DNA of 64,000 nt, taken from an uncultured Pirellulaceae bacterium (GTDB lineage Bacteria; Planctomycetota; Planctomycetia; Pirellulales; Pirellulaceae). Shown here in pieces: positions 35,084 through 44,331 of the stretch (positions within the stretch are counted from its first letter, which is position 1; every line of letters starts with the position of its first letter). The position numbers and the translations under genes were made by a program. The stretch spans positions 1-64,000 of the forward strand of contig CALFWR010000091.1 in assembly GCA_937928555.1 (NCBI GenBank). The letters run 5' to 3'. The notes under the pieces were generated by a model. The model had not been told where the DNA came from and did not search any database. It saw only the letters and a list, made by a program, of their open reading frames with translations.

Positions 35084-36089
35084 ACGTGGTCTTACGGTCA
35101 TTGAGTTGCTGGTGGTTGTTCTGATCATTGGGGTTCTGATCGGGATGTTGCTTCCGTCGGTTAGCCGGTCGCGGAGTGCGGGCCTAGGAGCACAGTGCCT
35201 GAACAATCTCAGGCAGTTGGCGTTGTCGTCGTTGAATTACGAATCGGCCAATATGCACTTTCCAATGGGTGTGGGCGTCGATGCGATCGGTGGCGTGGAC
35301 GCCGAGCACATGAGTGGCCTAGTGGCGATTTTGCCTTTCATGGAGCAGAACAATGTGTTTGCGCGGATCAGGGACGACAAAGAAAGACCGCCTTTGTGGA
35401 CGCTGGAATACGAGATGTGGGAGATGCGGATTCCTGTTTTCATGTGCCCGGCTGTTGGAGATGACGGACAGGATTTTGGGCCGACTCACTACGGCTTTTG
35501 CATTGGAGATCGGGCCAGAAATGTGGCCCGTCCCGAAGCGGTACGTGGCATGTTTGGTACGGGGCAAAAGGTGACTTTTGCAGACCTGCCCGATGGATCG
35601 TCGAACACGATTATGTTGGGTGAAATGGCACCGCATGAAGGGACAAGGACGGACTATGCCACAAAACAGTCAGCGGAAAGTTTGCGAAATCCATCGGTGG
35701 CACGAATGCTTCGTCACGAGGGTTCGGTGTGGCGGTTTCGCGGCGACGTGTCGTTATCGCCGTTGCAGCGGGGCGGGTTATGGGCTGATGGACGCTCGGG
35801 TGTCGCGATGTTTAACACGGTTCTGCCGCCCAACAGTCCGACAGCGGTTGTGGATGGGGTGCTCGGTGGCGATGGTTTCTTTTCCGCAAGTGGTCGGCAT
35901 CCGGGAGCCGTCAATGTGGTGATGGGAGATGCGTCGGTTCGTTCGGTTGCAACGGATGTTGATTGTGGCGATTTGACGGCTGCGACGTTGGGTGAACAAG
36001 AGATGGTCGATGGGGCGAAGAGTCCGTATGGGCCGTGGGGTTCGTTGGGTGCGGTCAATGATGGAGCGGGTGATGTGACGCAGTTTTGA
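35073..36089 (+). CDS. DUF1559-type prepilin-like protein (copy 2)
   Basis: A 338-residue paralogue of the preceding gene: N-terminus LTVIELLVVVLIIGVLIGML, CLNNLRQLALSSLNYESANM, SPLQRGGLWADGRSGVAMFN, and the H-x9-DG motif in HPGAVNVVMGDAS. The two align along their whole length, so this is a tandem duplication. The start is ATG 35073 with GGAGGAGAGG upstream, inside the end of copy 1 (11-bp overlap). Confidence 0.9.
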   Translation: MNTKRGLTVIELLVVVLIIGVLIGMLLPSVSRSRSAGLGAQCLNNLRQLALSSLNYESANMHFPMGVGVDAIGGVDAEHMSGLVAILPFMEQNNVFARIRDDKERPPLWTLEYEMWEMRIPVFMCPAVGDDGQDFGPTHYGFCIGDRARNVARPEAVRGMFGTGQKVTFADLPDGSSNTIMLGEMAPHEGTRTDYATKQSAESLRNPSVARMLRHEGSVWRFRGDVSLSPLQRGGLWADGRSGVAMFNTVLPPNSPTAVVDGVLGGDGFFSASGRHPGAVNVVMGDASVRSVATDVDCGDLTAATLGEQEMVDGAKSPYGPWGSLGAVNDGAGDVTQF

Positions 36090-36198
36090 GGCGGGTTTGT
36101 GGCGTCGCGTTGGTTCGTGGTTACGATTGAAAGCCACGACCACAACCTTGCGAAATCGGATAGGATTAGGGCGGAACTGATTCTTTCTGGAGAAGCAA

Positions 36199-36708
36199 TT
36201 GAGACGACCCGAAGCCAACGAATGCGATGCTTACTTTCACCCCTATATTGAGCTGTTTCAGGGCGATGATTTGCTGGCCGAATTCGCAGCCCAGCCGGCG
36301 GGATTGTCTGAGCTTTTGGGTGACTTGCCCGAGGGTGAAGATTCGAAACTGCACCCGCCGTACACGTGGACGCTCAGGCAGGTGATGGGGCATTTGCTGG
36401 ATACCGAACGGATTTTTGCGACCCGAATTCTGCGGATTACCGCCAACGATCCGACGCCCAATCCGGGATTCGAGCAGGATGACTTTGTGGCGAATTTTGA
36501 CTACCGGGGCGTGTCGATGGAGGACTTGCTGGAGGAGTTCGCGGCGCTGAGAAAAGCAAACGTGTTGCTGATTCGTCGCTGCAGCGAAGAGCAGCTTTCG
36601 CGAAAAGGAACCGCATCGGGCGGCCAGGTGACTCCGCGAGCGATCTTCTTTGTGTTGGGCGGTCATGTCGTGTACCACCAACAGATCATGCAAAAGCGAA
36701 TCAGCTGA
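36199..36708 (+). CDS. DinB-family protein
   Basis: A 169-residue four-helix-bundle protein of the DinB/YfiT-like superfamily. The metal-binding histidines are visible in LRQVMGHLLDTERIFATRIL and in the late LGGHVVYHQQIM. Members are metal-dependent transferases or hydrolases acting on small thiols or of unknown role. The start is TTG 36199 with TGGAGAA upstream. It is followed at 10 bp by a large membrane protein gene, probably co-transcribed. Confidence 0.8.
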   Translation: MRRPEANECDAYFHPYIELFQGDDLLAEFAAQPAGLSELLGDLPEGEDSKLHPPYTWTLRQVMGHLLDTERIFATRILRITANDPTPNPGFEQDDFVANFDYRGVSMEDLLEEFAALRKANVLLIRRCSEEQLSRKGTASGGQVTPRAIFFVLGGHVVYHQQIMQKRIS

Positions 36709-36718
36709 GAAAAAAATC

Positions 36719-39142
36719 GTGTTGAAATTTATCAGACGTTTACTCTGTCCCAACCGCGTCGATGCGATGTGGCTGGTTGTTGGCTTGCAGGTGCTCTGCA
36801 TGGTGGCGAGCGTGACGCTGCCGATGCAGTATCGTTTCTTTGACTACAGGGATCCTCAAGTTTGGCAGTTGTTGGTTTGTTCCGTTGGCGGCGTGTGGCT
36901 GGCGGTTGCGGCGGCGCTTTCCTGGCGGAGCGTTCAGTGGAGCCGGACGATCGTTGTGTTGCTTGCGACGGTAGCGGCAAGTCTCGTGTTTGGGTTGTGG
37001 TTGTTGTCGCTGGGAGCGGATGGTTTTGAAACGGCCGAAAGCTGGCTTGGCACTTTTGACGATTCCTGGCGGACCCCAGCAGAGTTGCTGTTCGAGTTTG
37101 GGAAAGGGGTTGCGGCAATAACAGTGTTGGCTGTTGTGGTTTGGGGAACCAACAGGTTGCTGGTCGGAGCGGGCCGTTGGGCTGGTCGCGGCACGCATGT
37201 TGGATACGTGAAAGAGAACCGTTCGCGAGTGTTGATTTTTGTGGCGATTGCCCTGTTTGTGTTGGCCGCAGCCAATAATTTGCGGGCTGAATTTTTCCCA
37301 GGCCCGACACTGGTGTCCCTTGACAGCATGACCGCTGCGATGCTCCTGCCGGTAGTTGTGACTGGCTATTTGTTGGTGTGTTTCTGGTTCAGTCGTTGCA
37401 TGAGCCAGCGCGGGTTGTGGTTGCAGAAGGTCATTTCACTTTGCATCGTGGGGGTGTTCGCGTTCTATGTCTCTACGCAGTTGGCGCATCGCTGGGGACC
37501 ATTGGGGCTGGTGTCGTCGGTGATTGGGTTTGTTTCGTTTTTCCTTTCCCTAGTGGCTGTTGGGGGTGGCGAATCGCCCAAGCCATTGCGGCCGCATTGC
37601 TGGCCGTCATTGTGGGGCGCGGCGATTGGAATCGTGATGGCGGGAGTGGCGATGATTCCGTGGACAATCGACTTGACCGTTATTGCGACCAGCGGAGACT
37701 GGCAGTTGGCTCGCGACGCTCGGTTGGTCACGATCGAATCGGAAGGTCGCCTGCGGATTTCAACGTACTGGGGCAGTAGCACCTCGATATGGACTTGCGA
37801 TCTGACGGGTGATGCTCCGGACGATGTGCTGGGCGTTCTGCGTGGAAGAAAAGTTGATGGTCTGCAGTTGGTTGGGATTGGTCCGAAAACTGATCTCAGT
37901 GGGATACAGTCTCAAGGTATGCCGCTGTTGTTGCTGAAGAACGCCCGCGTGACGGGTGATCAAATGGAGGCCCTGATGAGCGTGGGGCGACTGGATATCG
38001 CTGGCGATTTCAAATGGGAGTCCTTGCCCGACCACGATTCGCCTTTGACGCTGCCAGGTTTGGTGATGATTTATGGCCCGGAAGGAACGTTCGGAGAGCT
38101 TTTGCGAGGTTTTGAAGGCCGGCAAGGTGGAGGGCTCATCCAGTTGTATGACCAGGCTAATCAGGCAGATTGGGACGCGGTATGTAAAACCCCGGCGGGG
38201 TACAAGGTTTACTTTAACGGGTCAGTGAACCGAGATGTTGACTTTGCGGATGCCAAAAACCACGACCTGAAAAATGTCACAATTCAATTCGGTAGCGACG
38301 GCCTGGAAAGGTCCGTTGTTCTGGACTTGTTGTCCCATTCAAATGTCAGGATGTATACATACGAATTGAGTTCTTTGACGACGAAGTCGTGGTTCGAATT
38401 GTTGTTCTATCGGGGATCGAGTTTTGACTATCGGGATATGGAATTTATGGTGCTGGATGCTCGCAGCGCAAATCGCGATTTGACGTTCGCTGAATTGTTG
38501 GATGATTTGGGGTTGGTGTTTTCGAGGGATGCAGCGGGAAATGTGACAGGTGTGATTGTTCCTCAGTGCGCCGGATTGAAAGAGACTGTTGAGTTGGATT
38601 TTCTGAAACGTCTGAGCTTTGATTCCGATTGGATTGTTCCCGATTTTGAGGGCCCGGTGATGGCGACTGGTCCGGTCGATGTCGGATATTTGGCACGATT
38701 GAAAAACCTGGAGGAGCTGTGGTTTGATTCGCATTTTGTTCCGCTGAATTTGGAGTTCCTCGCCAGGATGAAGTCACTCAAGAGACTGCAAATTGTTGCG
38801 GTAGATCGCAACGTGACTGGAGCGGTGGGCTTCGATGCCTGTCCGACGCTGGAGTCGGTGGCTTTTTTCGGATGGCCTGACGGAAAAACGATTTTGGAGT
38901 TGCTTCAGATTCCCAATCTTCAACGCGTATCCGTCATTGATGATGGGGGCAGCTTGAGCGGCGTGATGACCGAGGACCAGTTGCGCAGAGCTCTGGGCGA
39001 AATAGAGCTTGTGGTTCTAAAAGGTACAGATGTAGAGCGGCGGGTTCCCGAAGATTTCAAGCAGTTTCGTGAAAACAGGCGAAAGGAACTTGGAGAAGAC
39101 CTCCGGTGGTTGGAAGAGCTGCTTGCGCCGCTATGGGAATAG
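36719..39142 (+). CDS. large membrane protein with C-terminal leucine-rich-like region
   Basis: An 807-residue protein from GTG 36719 (alternative ATG 36764). The first ~320 residues hold about 8-9 hydrophobic helices. The remaining ~490 residues are soluble with irregular leucine-rich-repeat-like units (LARLKNLEELWFD, LARMKSLKRLQIV, ELLQIPNLQRVSVID). Its topology (membrane sensor-like N-half, interaction domain C-half) suggests a sensor or scaffold, but no family can be named. Confidence 0.65.
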   Translation: MLKFIRRLLCPNRVDAMWLVVGLQVLCMVASVTLPMQYRFFDYRDPQVWQLLVCSVGGVWLAVAAALSWRSVQWSRTIVVLLATVAASLVFGLWLLSLGADGFETAESWLGTFDDSWRTPAELLFEFGKGVAAITVLAVVVWGTNRLLVGAGRWAGRGTHVGYVKENRSRVLIFVAIALFVLAAANNLRAEFFPGPTLVSLDSMTAAMLLPVVVTGYLLVCFWFSRCMSQRGLWLQKVISLCIVGVFAFYVSTQLAHRWGPLGLVSSVIGFVSFFLSLVAVGGGESPKPLRPHCWPSLWGAAIGIVMAGVAMIPWTIDLTVIATSGDWQLARDARLVTIESEGRLRISTYWGSSTSIWTCDLTGDAPDDVLGVLRGRKVDGLQLVGIGPKTDLSGIQSQGMPLLLLKNARVTGDQMEALMSVGRLDIAGDFKWESLPDHDSPLTLPGLVMIYGPEGTFGELLRGFEGRQGGGLIQLYDQANQADWDAVCKTPAGYKVYFNGSVNRDVDFADAKNHDLKNVTIQFGSDGLERSVVLDLLSHSNVRMYTYELSSLTTKSWFELLFYRGSSFDYRDMEFMVLDARSANRDLTFAELLDDLGLVFSRDAAGNVTGVIVPQCAGLKETVELDFLKRLSFDSDWIVPDFEGPVMATGPVDVGYLARLKNLEELWFDSHFVPLNLEFLARMKSLKRLQIVAVDRNVTGAVGFDACPTLESVAFFGWPDGKTILELLQIPNLQRVSVIDDGGSLSGVMTEDQLRRALGEIELVVLKGTDVERRVPEDFKQFRENRRKELGEDLRWLEELLAPLWE

Positions 39143-39180
39143 TCGAGGCTGGCACAGGTTTCAGCCAACAGAGACTTCAG

Positions 39181-39374
39181 CCCGGATTATTCACGAGGCG
39201 TGGGCGTAACTTTCAGTTTAGCTTTAGCCAATGAACAGCGCGCCGGTTGGAAAAGTGGCTTTGTCTTGGACTTCATCAACGAGGTGAACCGAAATCTGGG
39301 CGACAAGCCAGCTTTGACCTTCGCGTCAGTGAGGTTCGACGCAAATCAACGCTGGCCGTCTTGAATAATTACGG
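39181..39374 (+). mobile_element. F2 MITE, 194 bp
   Basis: The left end CCCGGATTATTCACGAGG is perfect; the right end (TTGAATAATTACGG) is drifted. A perfect 5-bp target duplication TTCAG (39176-39180 and 39375-39379) fixes both boundaries. Confidence 0.93.
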
Positions 39375-39419
39375 TTCAGTTAACGCAGAAAGGTTGGACT
39401 CAGGCTCGGTCGCAGCGTG

Positions 39420-40808
39420 TTACTTTCGCCATGGCGGAAGTTGTTCGCCAAGTTGACCAGCGGGGATTCGCGCGGAACGCTCGTGCCAGGTCTCGATGAG
39501 GGGAGATTGAGTCGTGTTGGCGGCGGGAGCCGGTGCGAGGGTCTGCGATTGAGTCGTGGTTGCCGCATCAGCGAGAGGTGTCGCAAGGGCTTTGGCTTGG
39601 GACGTTGTGGCAAGCGGTGTGCGTGGTTGTGATGTTTGGGCAGTGAACCGGTCAAAGAGTGGGCCTTGTCGGTCCGGAACCAGAAGGTTCGGCGCGTGGG
39701 TCGAGGGGACATTCTGGAACATGGGATTTTCGGAATCCGGTTCGACAAGAATTCGTGCTTTTACGTTTGTGTCCGAACCGGGCTGGATTGCTTTGAGGCG
39801 AATGTGCCGGGGGCTGCTGGCGGGCAGGAAGTTTGATTGCGGTGGCAGACTTTTGATTGGCGTAGGTTGCGGTTGGGCGACAGGCTGCGGTTGGGCCGCG
39901 ATTGGCTTTGGAGCAATCGGTGCGGGGGCTGTGCTCGGGCGGAGGCTGTTTAGAGGGATGGATTTTTTGAGCGACGTGGAAATTGCCGGGATCAGGTTTT
40001 TGCTGGAGGCAGGCAGTGAAGTGGGGCGCTTGAGCGAGTCGACCGGCCGAGCTCTGAGTTTGTGTGTTTTGTCGCCAGTCATTGCGATGCGGGGGGTAAG
40101 GCGGGATTTCTGTTGTTGCTCGTCAAAGTCTTTTTTGGCGGGAGCGAGTTGAGGGTCTAGCTGTGTATCGGTGTCGGAAATCGCAAAGGAAGTATCGACT
40201 TGTGGCAGAGTGTCGGTTTCTGATTCGACATCTGTGTCAGAATCAGCATCAATGTTGGCGTCAGAAGCGATTTCGATAGGTGCTGGAGAAGAAGGCTCAT
40301 CGGATTGATCCGAATTGGTCGCCGGAAAGTCTTTGCTTTCGTTCTTTGTGCTGCTTCCACGGTTGATGATGTCTGACGGCGATTTGAATTGTCCTTTATC
40401 GACCTGTGGAATATCGGTGGCAGGATCGGATTCGATGATGTCCGCAGGGGCAATTGATTCGAACGCATCGTCGTTGGAAATCTCGGCAAGCGGAATTGGC
40501 TCTATGAACGTGGGAGTCGATTCTTCGACATAGTAAGGCGTTCTTGTATTGGCAGGCTGGATCGATTCGACGGTGATCGGATACTCACCTGTGTTTGTAA
40601 ATTCCGTATCGACGACAGCTTGGTGATTGAAGTTGTTGCCGAGAGCGGTTGAGCCTTGTTGACAACTGTAGCAGTCACAGCCTTGGGAGATTTGTTCCGT
40701 TGGCGAAGGGTGGCTGAATCTTGAACCTTTGCGGCCCTTGAGTCCACAGCCGGACAGAAGGACTGAGGCAAGGGCAACGAAAACGAGAGATTGGGCGAAT
40801 CGATTCAT
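39420..40808 (-). CDS. low-complexity lipoprotein
   Basis: A 462-residue lipoprotein: signal peptide with lipobox LLSGC (C21), so it is lipid-anchored. A CDCYSCQQ cysteine cluster follows at about 43. The rest is disordered and rich in Pro/Ser/Thr/Asp/Gln (DTDTDVESETDTLPQ; AQPQPVAQPQPTPIKS; ATTTQSQTLAPAPAANTTQS). No catalytic domain. Likely an envelope or stalk-type spacer protein; unknown family. ATG 40808 is chosen since the lipoprotein signal begins there. Confidence 0.7.
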   Translation of the reverse strand: MNRFAQSLVFVALASVLLSGCGLKGRKGSRFSHPSPTEQISQGCDCYSCQQGSTALGNNFNHQAVVDTEFTNTGEYPITVESIQPANTRTPYYVEESTPTFIEPIPLAEISNDDAFESIAPADIIESDPATDIPQVDKGQFKSPSDIINRGSSTKNESKDFPATNSDQSDEPSSPAPIEIASDANIDADSDTDVESETDTLPQVDTSFAISDTDTQLDPQLAPAKKDFDEQQQKSRLTPRIAMTGDKTHKLRARPVDSLKRPTSLPASSKNLIPAISTSLKKSIPLNSLRPSTAPAPIAPKPIAAQPQPVAQPQPTPIKSLPPQSNFLPASSPRHIRLKAIQPGSDTNVKARILVEPDSENPMFQNVPSTHAPNLLVPDRQGPLFDRFTAQTSQPRTPLATTSQAKALATPLADAATTTQSQTLAPAPAANTTQSPLIETWHERSARIPAGQLGEQLPPWRK

Positions 40809-41033
40809 GACGGTTCTCTTTGGACGGTGCCGAAGCACCCGGGTTCATGCGTCCTCCCTTCCGCAGGAGTAGCGCAATGATTGATTTCCGTAGAACAGAT
40901 ATCGACGCGTAGAATCGAGAGCATCGGATTTTGGCCGTTAGCAGCAACAACCGCGACGACTGCTATAGCCCGAGAGGGCCGAAGATGTGGCAATGGTGTA
41001 AGGGTTTGGCTAACCCGAAAAAATTGCCAGAGG

Positions 41034-41110
41034 AAGTGGGGAATGGGGAATGGGGAATGCGGAGTGCGGAGTGCGGAGTACGGAGTGGGGAGTGGGGAGT
41101 GGGGAGTGCG
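41034..41110 (+). repeat. 7-bp tandem array, GGGGAGT/GCGGAGT/GGGGAAT
   Basis: About eleven imperfect heptamers, drifting from GGGGAAT through GCGGAGT to GGGGAGT. The same unit makes up the longer array at 51973-52076. Such arrays are prone to slippage and vary in copy number. Confidence 0.85.
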
Positions 41111-41143
41111 TGGCGGTTGATGCATGCACTGAGCTGAGAGGGA

Positions 41144-41208
41144 TAACCCGACGCGTGAGCGAGGAAAAACACGAGGAAATTACGGTGCCTCGCTGACGCT
41201 TCGGGTTT
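41144..41208. repeat. inverted-repeat element TAACCCGACGCGTGAGCGAGG
   Basis: 21-bp arms (41144-41164 and 41188-41208) related to each other as inverted repeats: AACCCGACGCGTGAGCGAGG against CCTCGCTGACGCTTCGGGTT, with 23 bp between. It resembles palindromic intergenic repeats I recall from planctomycetes. No target duplication is seen. Unrelated to the F1/F2 termini. Confidence 0.65.
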
Positions 41209-41277
41209 CGATTTCTGCGAAGTTTACGAAGAAAAAGAACAATTGCGAAAGTCGAACTGAAAGACAGAGGGGGTTAT

Positions 41278-41464
41278 CCCGGATTATTCACGACGACGGG
41301 CGTTGATTCTACGTCTGGCCAATCGGAGCAAGGGAAAAGCTGAATTTCAACAAGAAATGTGAATCATCCGGCAGATGAAAACCACAGCGATCGTTTCATC
41401 GCATCAGAGTCACGGATCATTGTCTCAACTGATTCTAACGCCCACGCCTCGTGAATAATCCGGG
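41278..41464 (+). mobile_element. F1 MITE, 187 bp
   Basis: Full length, both 16-bp ends perfect, with a perfect 5-bp target duplication GTTAT (41273-41277 and 41465-41469). Intergenic, 80 bp from the end of the PCD gene. Confidence 0.95.
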
Positions 41465-41544
41465 GTTATGACACGTGACCCACTTGAGCGGCGCGAGGTG
41501 AAATTGCCCCCGGGAAGCCACCACGATTGCGCTCGCGTGGTGGG

Positions 41545-41907
41545 TTATCTTTTGGTTGGAATTGGGATCTGGTCGATCTTTGCGGCGAGGATGAAGTCGT
41601 TTTCGCTAAGCCCGCCAATGGCGTGAGTCCAGATCTCGATCGAGAGATCGCGGTAGCTGACCAGGTGCAGATCGGGGTGATGGGCTTCAGATTCTGCGAC
41701 TTTACCGACAAGGTCAAAGAACTCTAGGCCCTGAACGAAATTGTCCATCTGCCAGTCTTTGCGAATCCGTTGATTCTGATGGGTCAGGTACCAACCGGGC
41801 AGAGATTCCAGTTGTTCGGTGACAAAGGGGAGCGGGCAAGGGTCCACTCCGCCTTCGCAGGGAACGCACTTTTTGCCGACAAGCTGATCTGAAGATTGAA
41901 TGTCCAT
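41545..41907 (-). CDS. pterin-4a-carbinolamine dehydratase
   Basis: A 120-residue PCD/DCoH-like protein. The catalytic histidine block EAHHPDLHLVSYRDLSIEIW and the THAIGGLSENDFILAAKID end are diagnostic. The N-terminal KKCVPCEGGVDP is common in bacterial PCDs. The enzyme dehydrates 4a-hydroxytetrahydrobiopterin; without a visible aromatic amino acid hydroxylase, its role could be in other pterin or molybdopterin metabolism. ATG 41907 starts 4 bp after the TPR gene's stop, so they form one unit. Confidence 0.93.
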   Translation of the reverse strand: MDIQSSDQLVGKKCVPCEGGVDPCPLPFVTEQLESLPGWYLTHQNQRIRKDWQMDNFVQGLEFFDLVGKVAESEAHHPDLHLVSYRDLSIEIWTHAIGGLSENDFILAAKIDQIPIPTKR

Positions 41908-41911
41908 GGGC

Positions 41912-43900
41912 TTATTCCTTTTCGCTTTCTTCGTCGTCATCGTCAGCGTCGTCATCGTCTTTATCAGAATCGTCTTTGTCCTGTGACTTCTTTTTGTCTT
42001 TCTCTTTTTCGGCTTTCTTCTCTTTTTCGAGGGCTTGGTTTTCGCGCCAGGGTTTGTCCTGTTTGTAAAACGCAAGCTCCTTTTCGAGACTTTCTTTCTG
42101 TGAGTCGATGGCCTCCATGTCGGCGTCTTCCTTTTCCCGTTCCTCTTCGTTGACTTCGAGGCCTTTTTCGGCCCACTGGATGGCAGATTTGAAGTCTTCT
42201 TTTTCGGCGTAAGCAGCAGCGAGTGTGCTGAGGATGTGCGGCTTCTTGTAGTTAGAGGCTTCGCAGGCCCGCAGGCCGTACTCGACGGCCCGTTCGCCGT
42301 CGCGGACATCTTCGTCGTCGGAAGTCGCGAGAACCCAGGAGAAGTTGTTGAGAACACCTTCGATGATGGCATCGGAGAATTCGGCATCGGTGCTAATTGA
42401 GCTGGCGATTTCTTCGATCAGTTCGGCAAGCTCAAGGGCTTCCTCGTAGTCGTCGACCGCGTCAGCGTGGTCACCGGTGGAAAGATAGGTGTCGGCACGT
42501 GAGCGAAGCAGGTCCATGCGACCGATCGCTTGCCCGACCGCAGCGCGAGGGGCAGCGTTCTGGATTTGGCTGATTCCGGGAAGTTGACTCAGGAGAGTGT
42601 TGTAAATCTCTGCGGCTTTTTTTGGTTTTTCGGTGATCGAATAGAGGATCGCCAAGTTTTGCATTGAACCGAAATTCGGTTCCGATTCGTTGGCTTTCTT
42701 TGCCTCTTGGAGTGCCTTTTCGAAGTCTCCCCGGCGGGCAAAGTAGGCACGACGACGGTCGAGCGTTCGGGGTGCGTAGGGGTCGAGGTTGGCGGCTTTA
42801 TCGAGGCATTCAAGTTCCTGTTCGACTTTGGATTCGTCGTTCTGGAGAATTTGGGCTTTGAGTAGCCAGGCATCGATGTTGCTGCTTTCTTTATCCAAAA
42901 ACCCGTCGATCGCCGTGATGGCTTCTTCCTGTTGTTCAAGCATCAGGTGGGTTTGTGATTTAACGAGCAGGTATTCGTGTTTGTCCTGGTTCAGGCCGAT
43001 GGCTGAATCGATAAATTCGAGCGACTTTTTGAAAAGTTCGTCAGCGGCTTGTTCAAGTTCTTCGGCTGATTGGGCATCGTCATCGTCGTCTTGTTGGGCG
43101 GCATTGAGTCCAGCCAGAAGCCTGGATTTGGCGTCGGCCTGGTCGCGGAGAAATGCGGCTTGTTGAATAAACGTGGTATCACTGGCACCGTCGATTTGGG
43201 TGATTGCTTCGGAATCTTCGATTCCGCCCTCGATGTCGCCTTCGTTGATAAGAATCTGAGAACGTCGTAGCCGGGCACCGACGTTGGTGGGGTCGAGTTC
43301 GATGGCTTTGTCCAGGTCATCGCGGCCGTCTTCGGGATCGGACCGACGCAGCAAAGAGCTGCGTAGAAAGTGCGCCTGGGAGAGTTTTTTGGGTTCTTCT
43401 TCGGCTAGGCCAATGGTTCGGTCGAGCGCCGTGGCGGCTTCGTCCAGATCGCCATCACGGAGCATGTTCAGTTGTGCGACCATCAGCCATGCATCGGTTT
43501 GATCGGGATTGAATTTGGTTGCTTCGCGAAGTCGCACAAGGGCTTCCCTGCGCCATAGTTGCGGGTTTCCGCGTCTGCCGATGCGAGCGACGAGTTGTTG
43601 AGCGTGCTCGAAGAGTGCCGAACTGGCGAGCAATTTTGCTTCTTTTTCGTCTTCGGCGTCGAGGCCTTTGTCGATTGCGGATTTGCAAAGTTCGACGACG
43701 GTATCAAAGTCACCGATCGTCTTTGCCTGGATTTTGCGGTCAAAGGCGGCTTCGAGGTCATCGCTGGCAGAGCTGGACGGGTCTTCCTGGGCGGCAACGG
43801 CAGCGGCAAGGCAAAGAACCAGTAGCAGAGATCTGGTCAGAAGCCCTGAAACCTGACCAGAAAGCTTTGTTAAACGGCTGTTTGATGCATCCAGATTCAT
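41912..43900 (-). CDS. secreted tetratricopeptide-repeat protein
   Basis: A 662-residue protein with a signal peptide (LLTRSLLLVLCLAAAVAAQE). At least eight TPR-like helical pairs follow between about 50 and 580 (for example DLDKAIELDPTNVGARLRRS and FEKALQEAKKANESEPNFGS). The end (about 600-662) is a highly charged Lys/Glu/Asp tail (SDKDDDDADDDDEESEKE). TPRs mediate protein contacts; the partner is unknown. Upstream of PCD in the same operon, though the link is probably only positional. Confidence 0.85.
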   Translation of the reverse strand: MNLDASNSRLTKLSGQVSGLLTRSLLLVLCLAAAVAAQEDPSSSASDDLEAAFDRKIQAKTIGDFDTVVELCKSAIDKGLDAEDEKEAKLLASSALFEHAQQLVARIGRRGNPQLWRREALVRLREATKFNPDQTDAWLMVAQLNMLRDGDLDEAATALDRTIGLAEEEPKKLSQAHFLRSSLLRRSDPEDGRDDLDKAIELDPTNVGARLRRSQILINEGDIEGGIEDSEAITQIDGASDTTFIQQAAFLRDQADAKSRLLAGLNAAQQDDDDDAQSAEELEQAADELFKKSLEFIDSAIGLNQDKHEYLLVKSQTHLMLEQQEEAITAIDGFLDKESSNIDAWLLKAQILQNDESKVEQELECLDKAANLDPYAPRTLDRRRAYFARRGDFEKALQEAKKANESEPNFGSMQNLAILYSITEKPKKAAEIYNTLLSQLPGISQIQNAAPRAAVGQAIGRMDLLRSRADTYLSTGDHADAVDDYEEALELAELIEEIASSISTDAEFSDAIIEGVLNNFSWVLATSDDEDVRDGERAVEYGLRACEASNYKKPHILSTLAAAYAEKEDFKSAIQWAEKGLEVNEEEREKEDADMEAIDSQKESLEKELAFYKQDKPWRENQALEKEKKAEKEKDKKKSQDKDDSDKDDDDADDDDEESEKE

Positions 43901-44331
43901 AAACTCAATCTCGAAAAGTTGAATAAAGCAGTGACGAATTTCGTACCCGACACTCGGTGTCTTGCCGCAGATCCCGGCTTGAGGGAACCTTTGGGAGTGT
44001 CCCTGTATTTTCCATCTTACTCAATCGCGGCGGTTTCCAGAATTGAGGAATAGGAACTTGGGGATTAGGTGGTTCTGCCCACAGATGTTGAAACTCGGCA
44101 GGCGGCTCAGGGTGCCGCCGGTCTGAATTGCGACAAAAAAGTTTACGGGAATAAGCGGGCTTTCCTTGCCGAGAAAAAGGTTGTCAAATACTCTGCCTTA
44201 ATCCGGGATTGCCCAATAGTGTCCGGCTAGACGCTATCAGGTGCCCTTAAGGGTATCTTTTCGCCCTTTTTGGCGGAATTTTGCCCTGCAAACATAAGAT
44301 TCTCACCACAACTAAAAATAGGCTTTTCAAT
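43901..44331. other. intergenic region between the TPR gene and hppA
   Basis: 430 bp between divergent genes; must contain both promoters. A CCCTTAAGGG palindrome lies at about 44243-44252, about 80 bp before the hppA ATG, and could be an operator. No gene-like frame. Confidence 0.4.

Larger units (their letters stand above)
40809..41277. other. intergenic region with repeats
   Basis: About 470 bp without a gene. It contains a 7-bp tandem array (41034-41110) and an inverted-repeat element (41144-41208), then runs into an F1 element. The lipoprotein promoter must lie near its left end. Confidence 0.6.
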
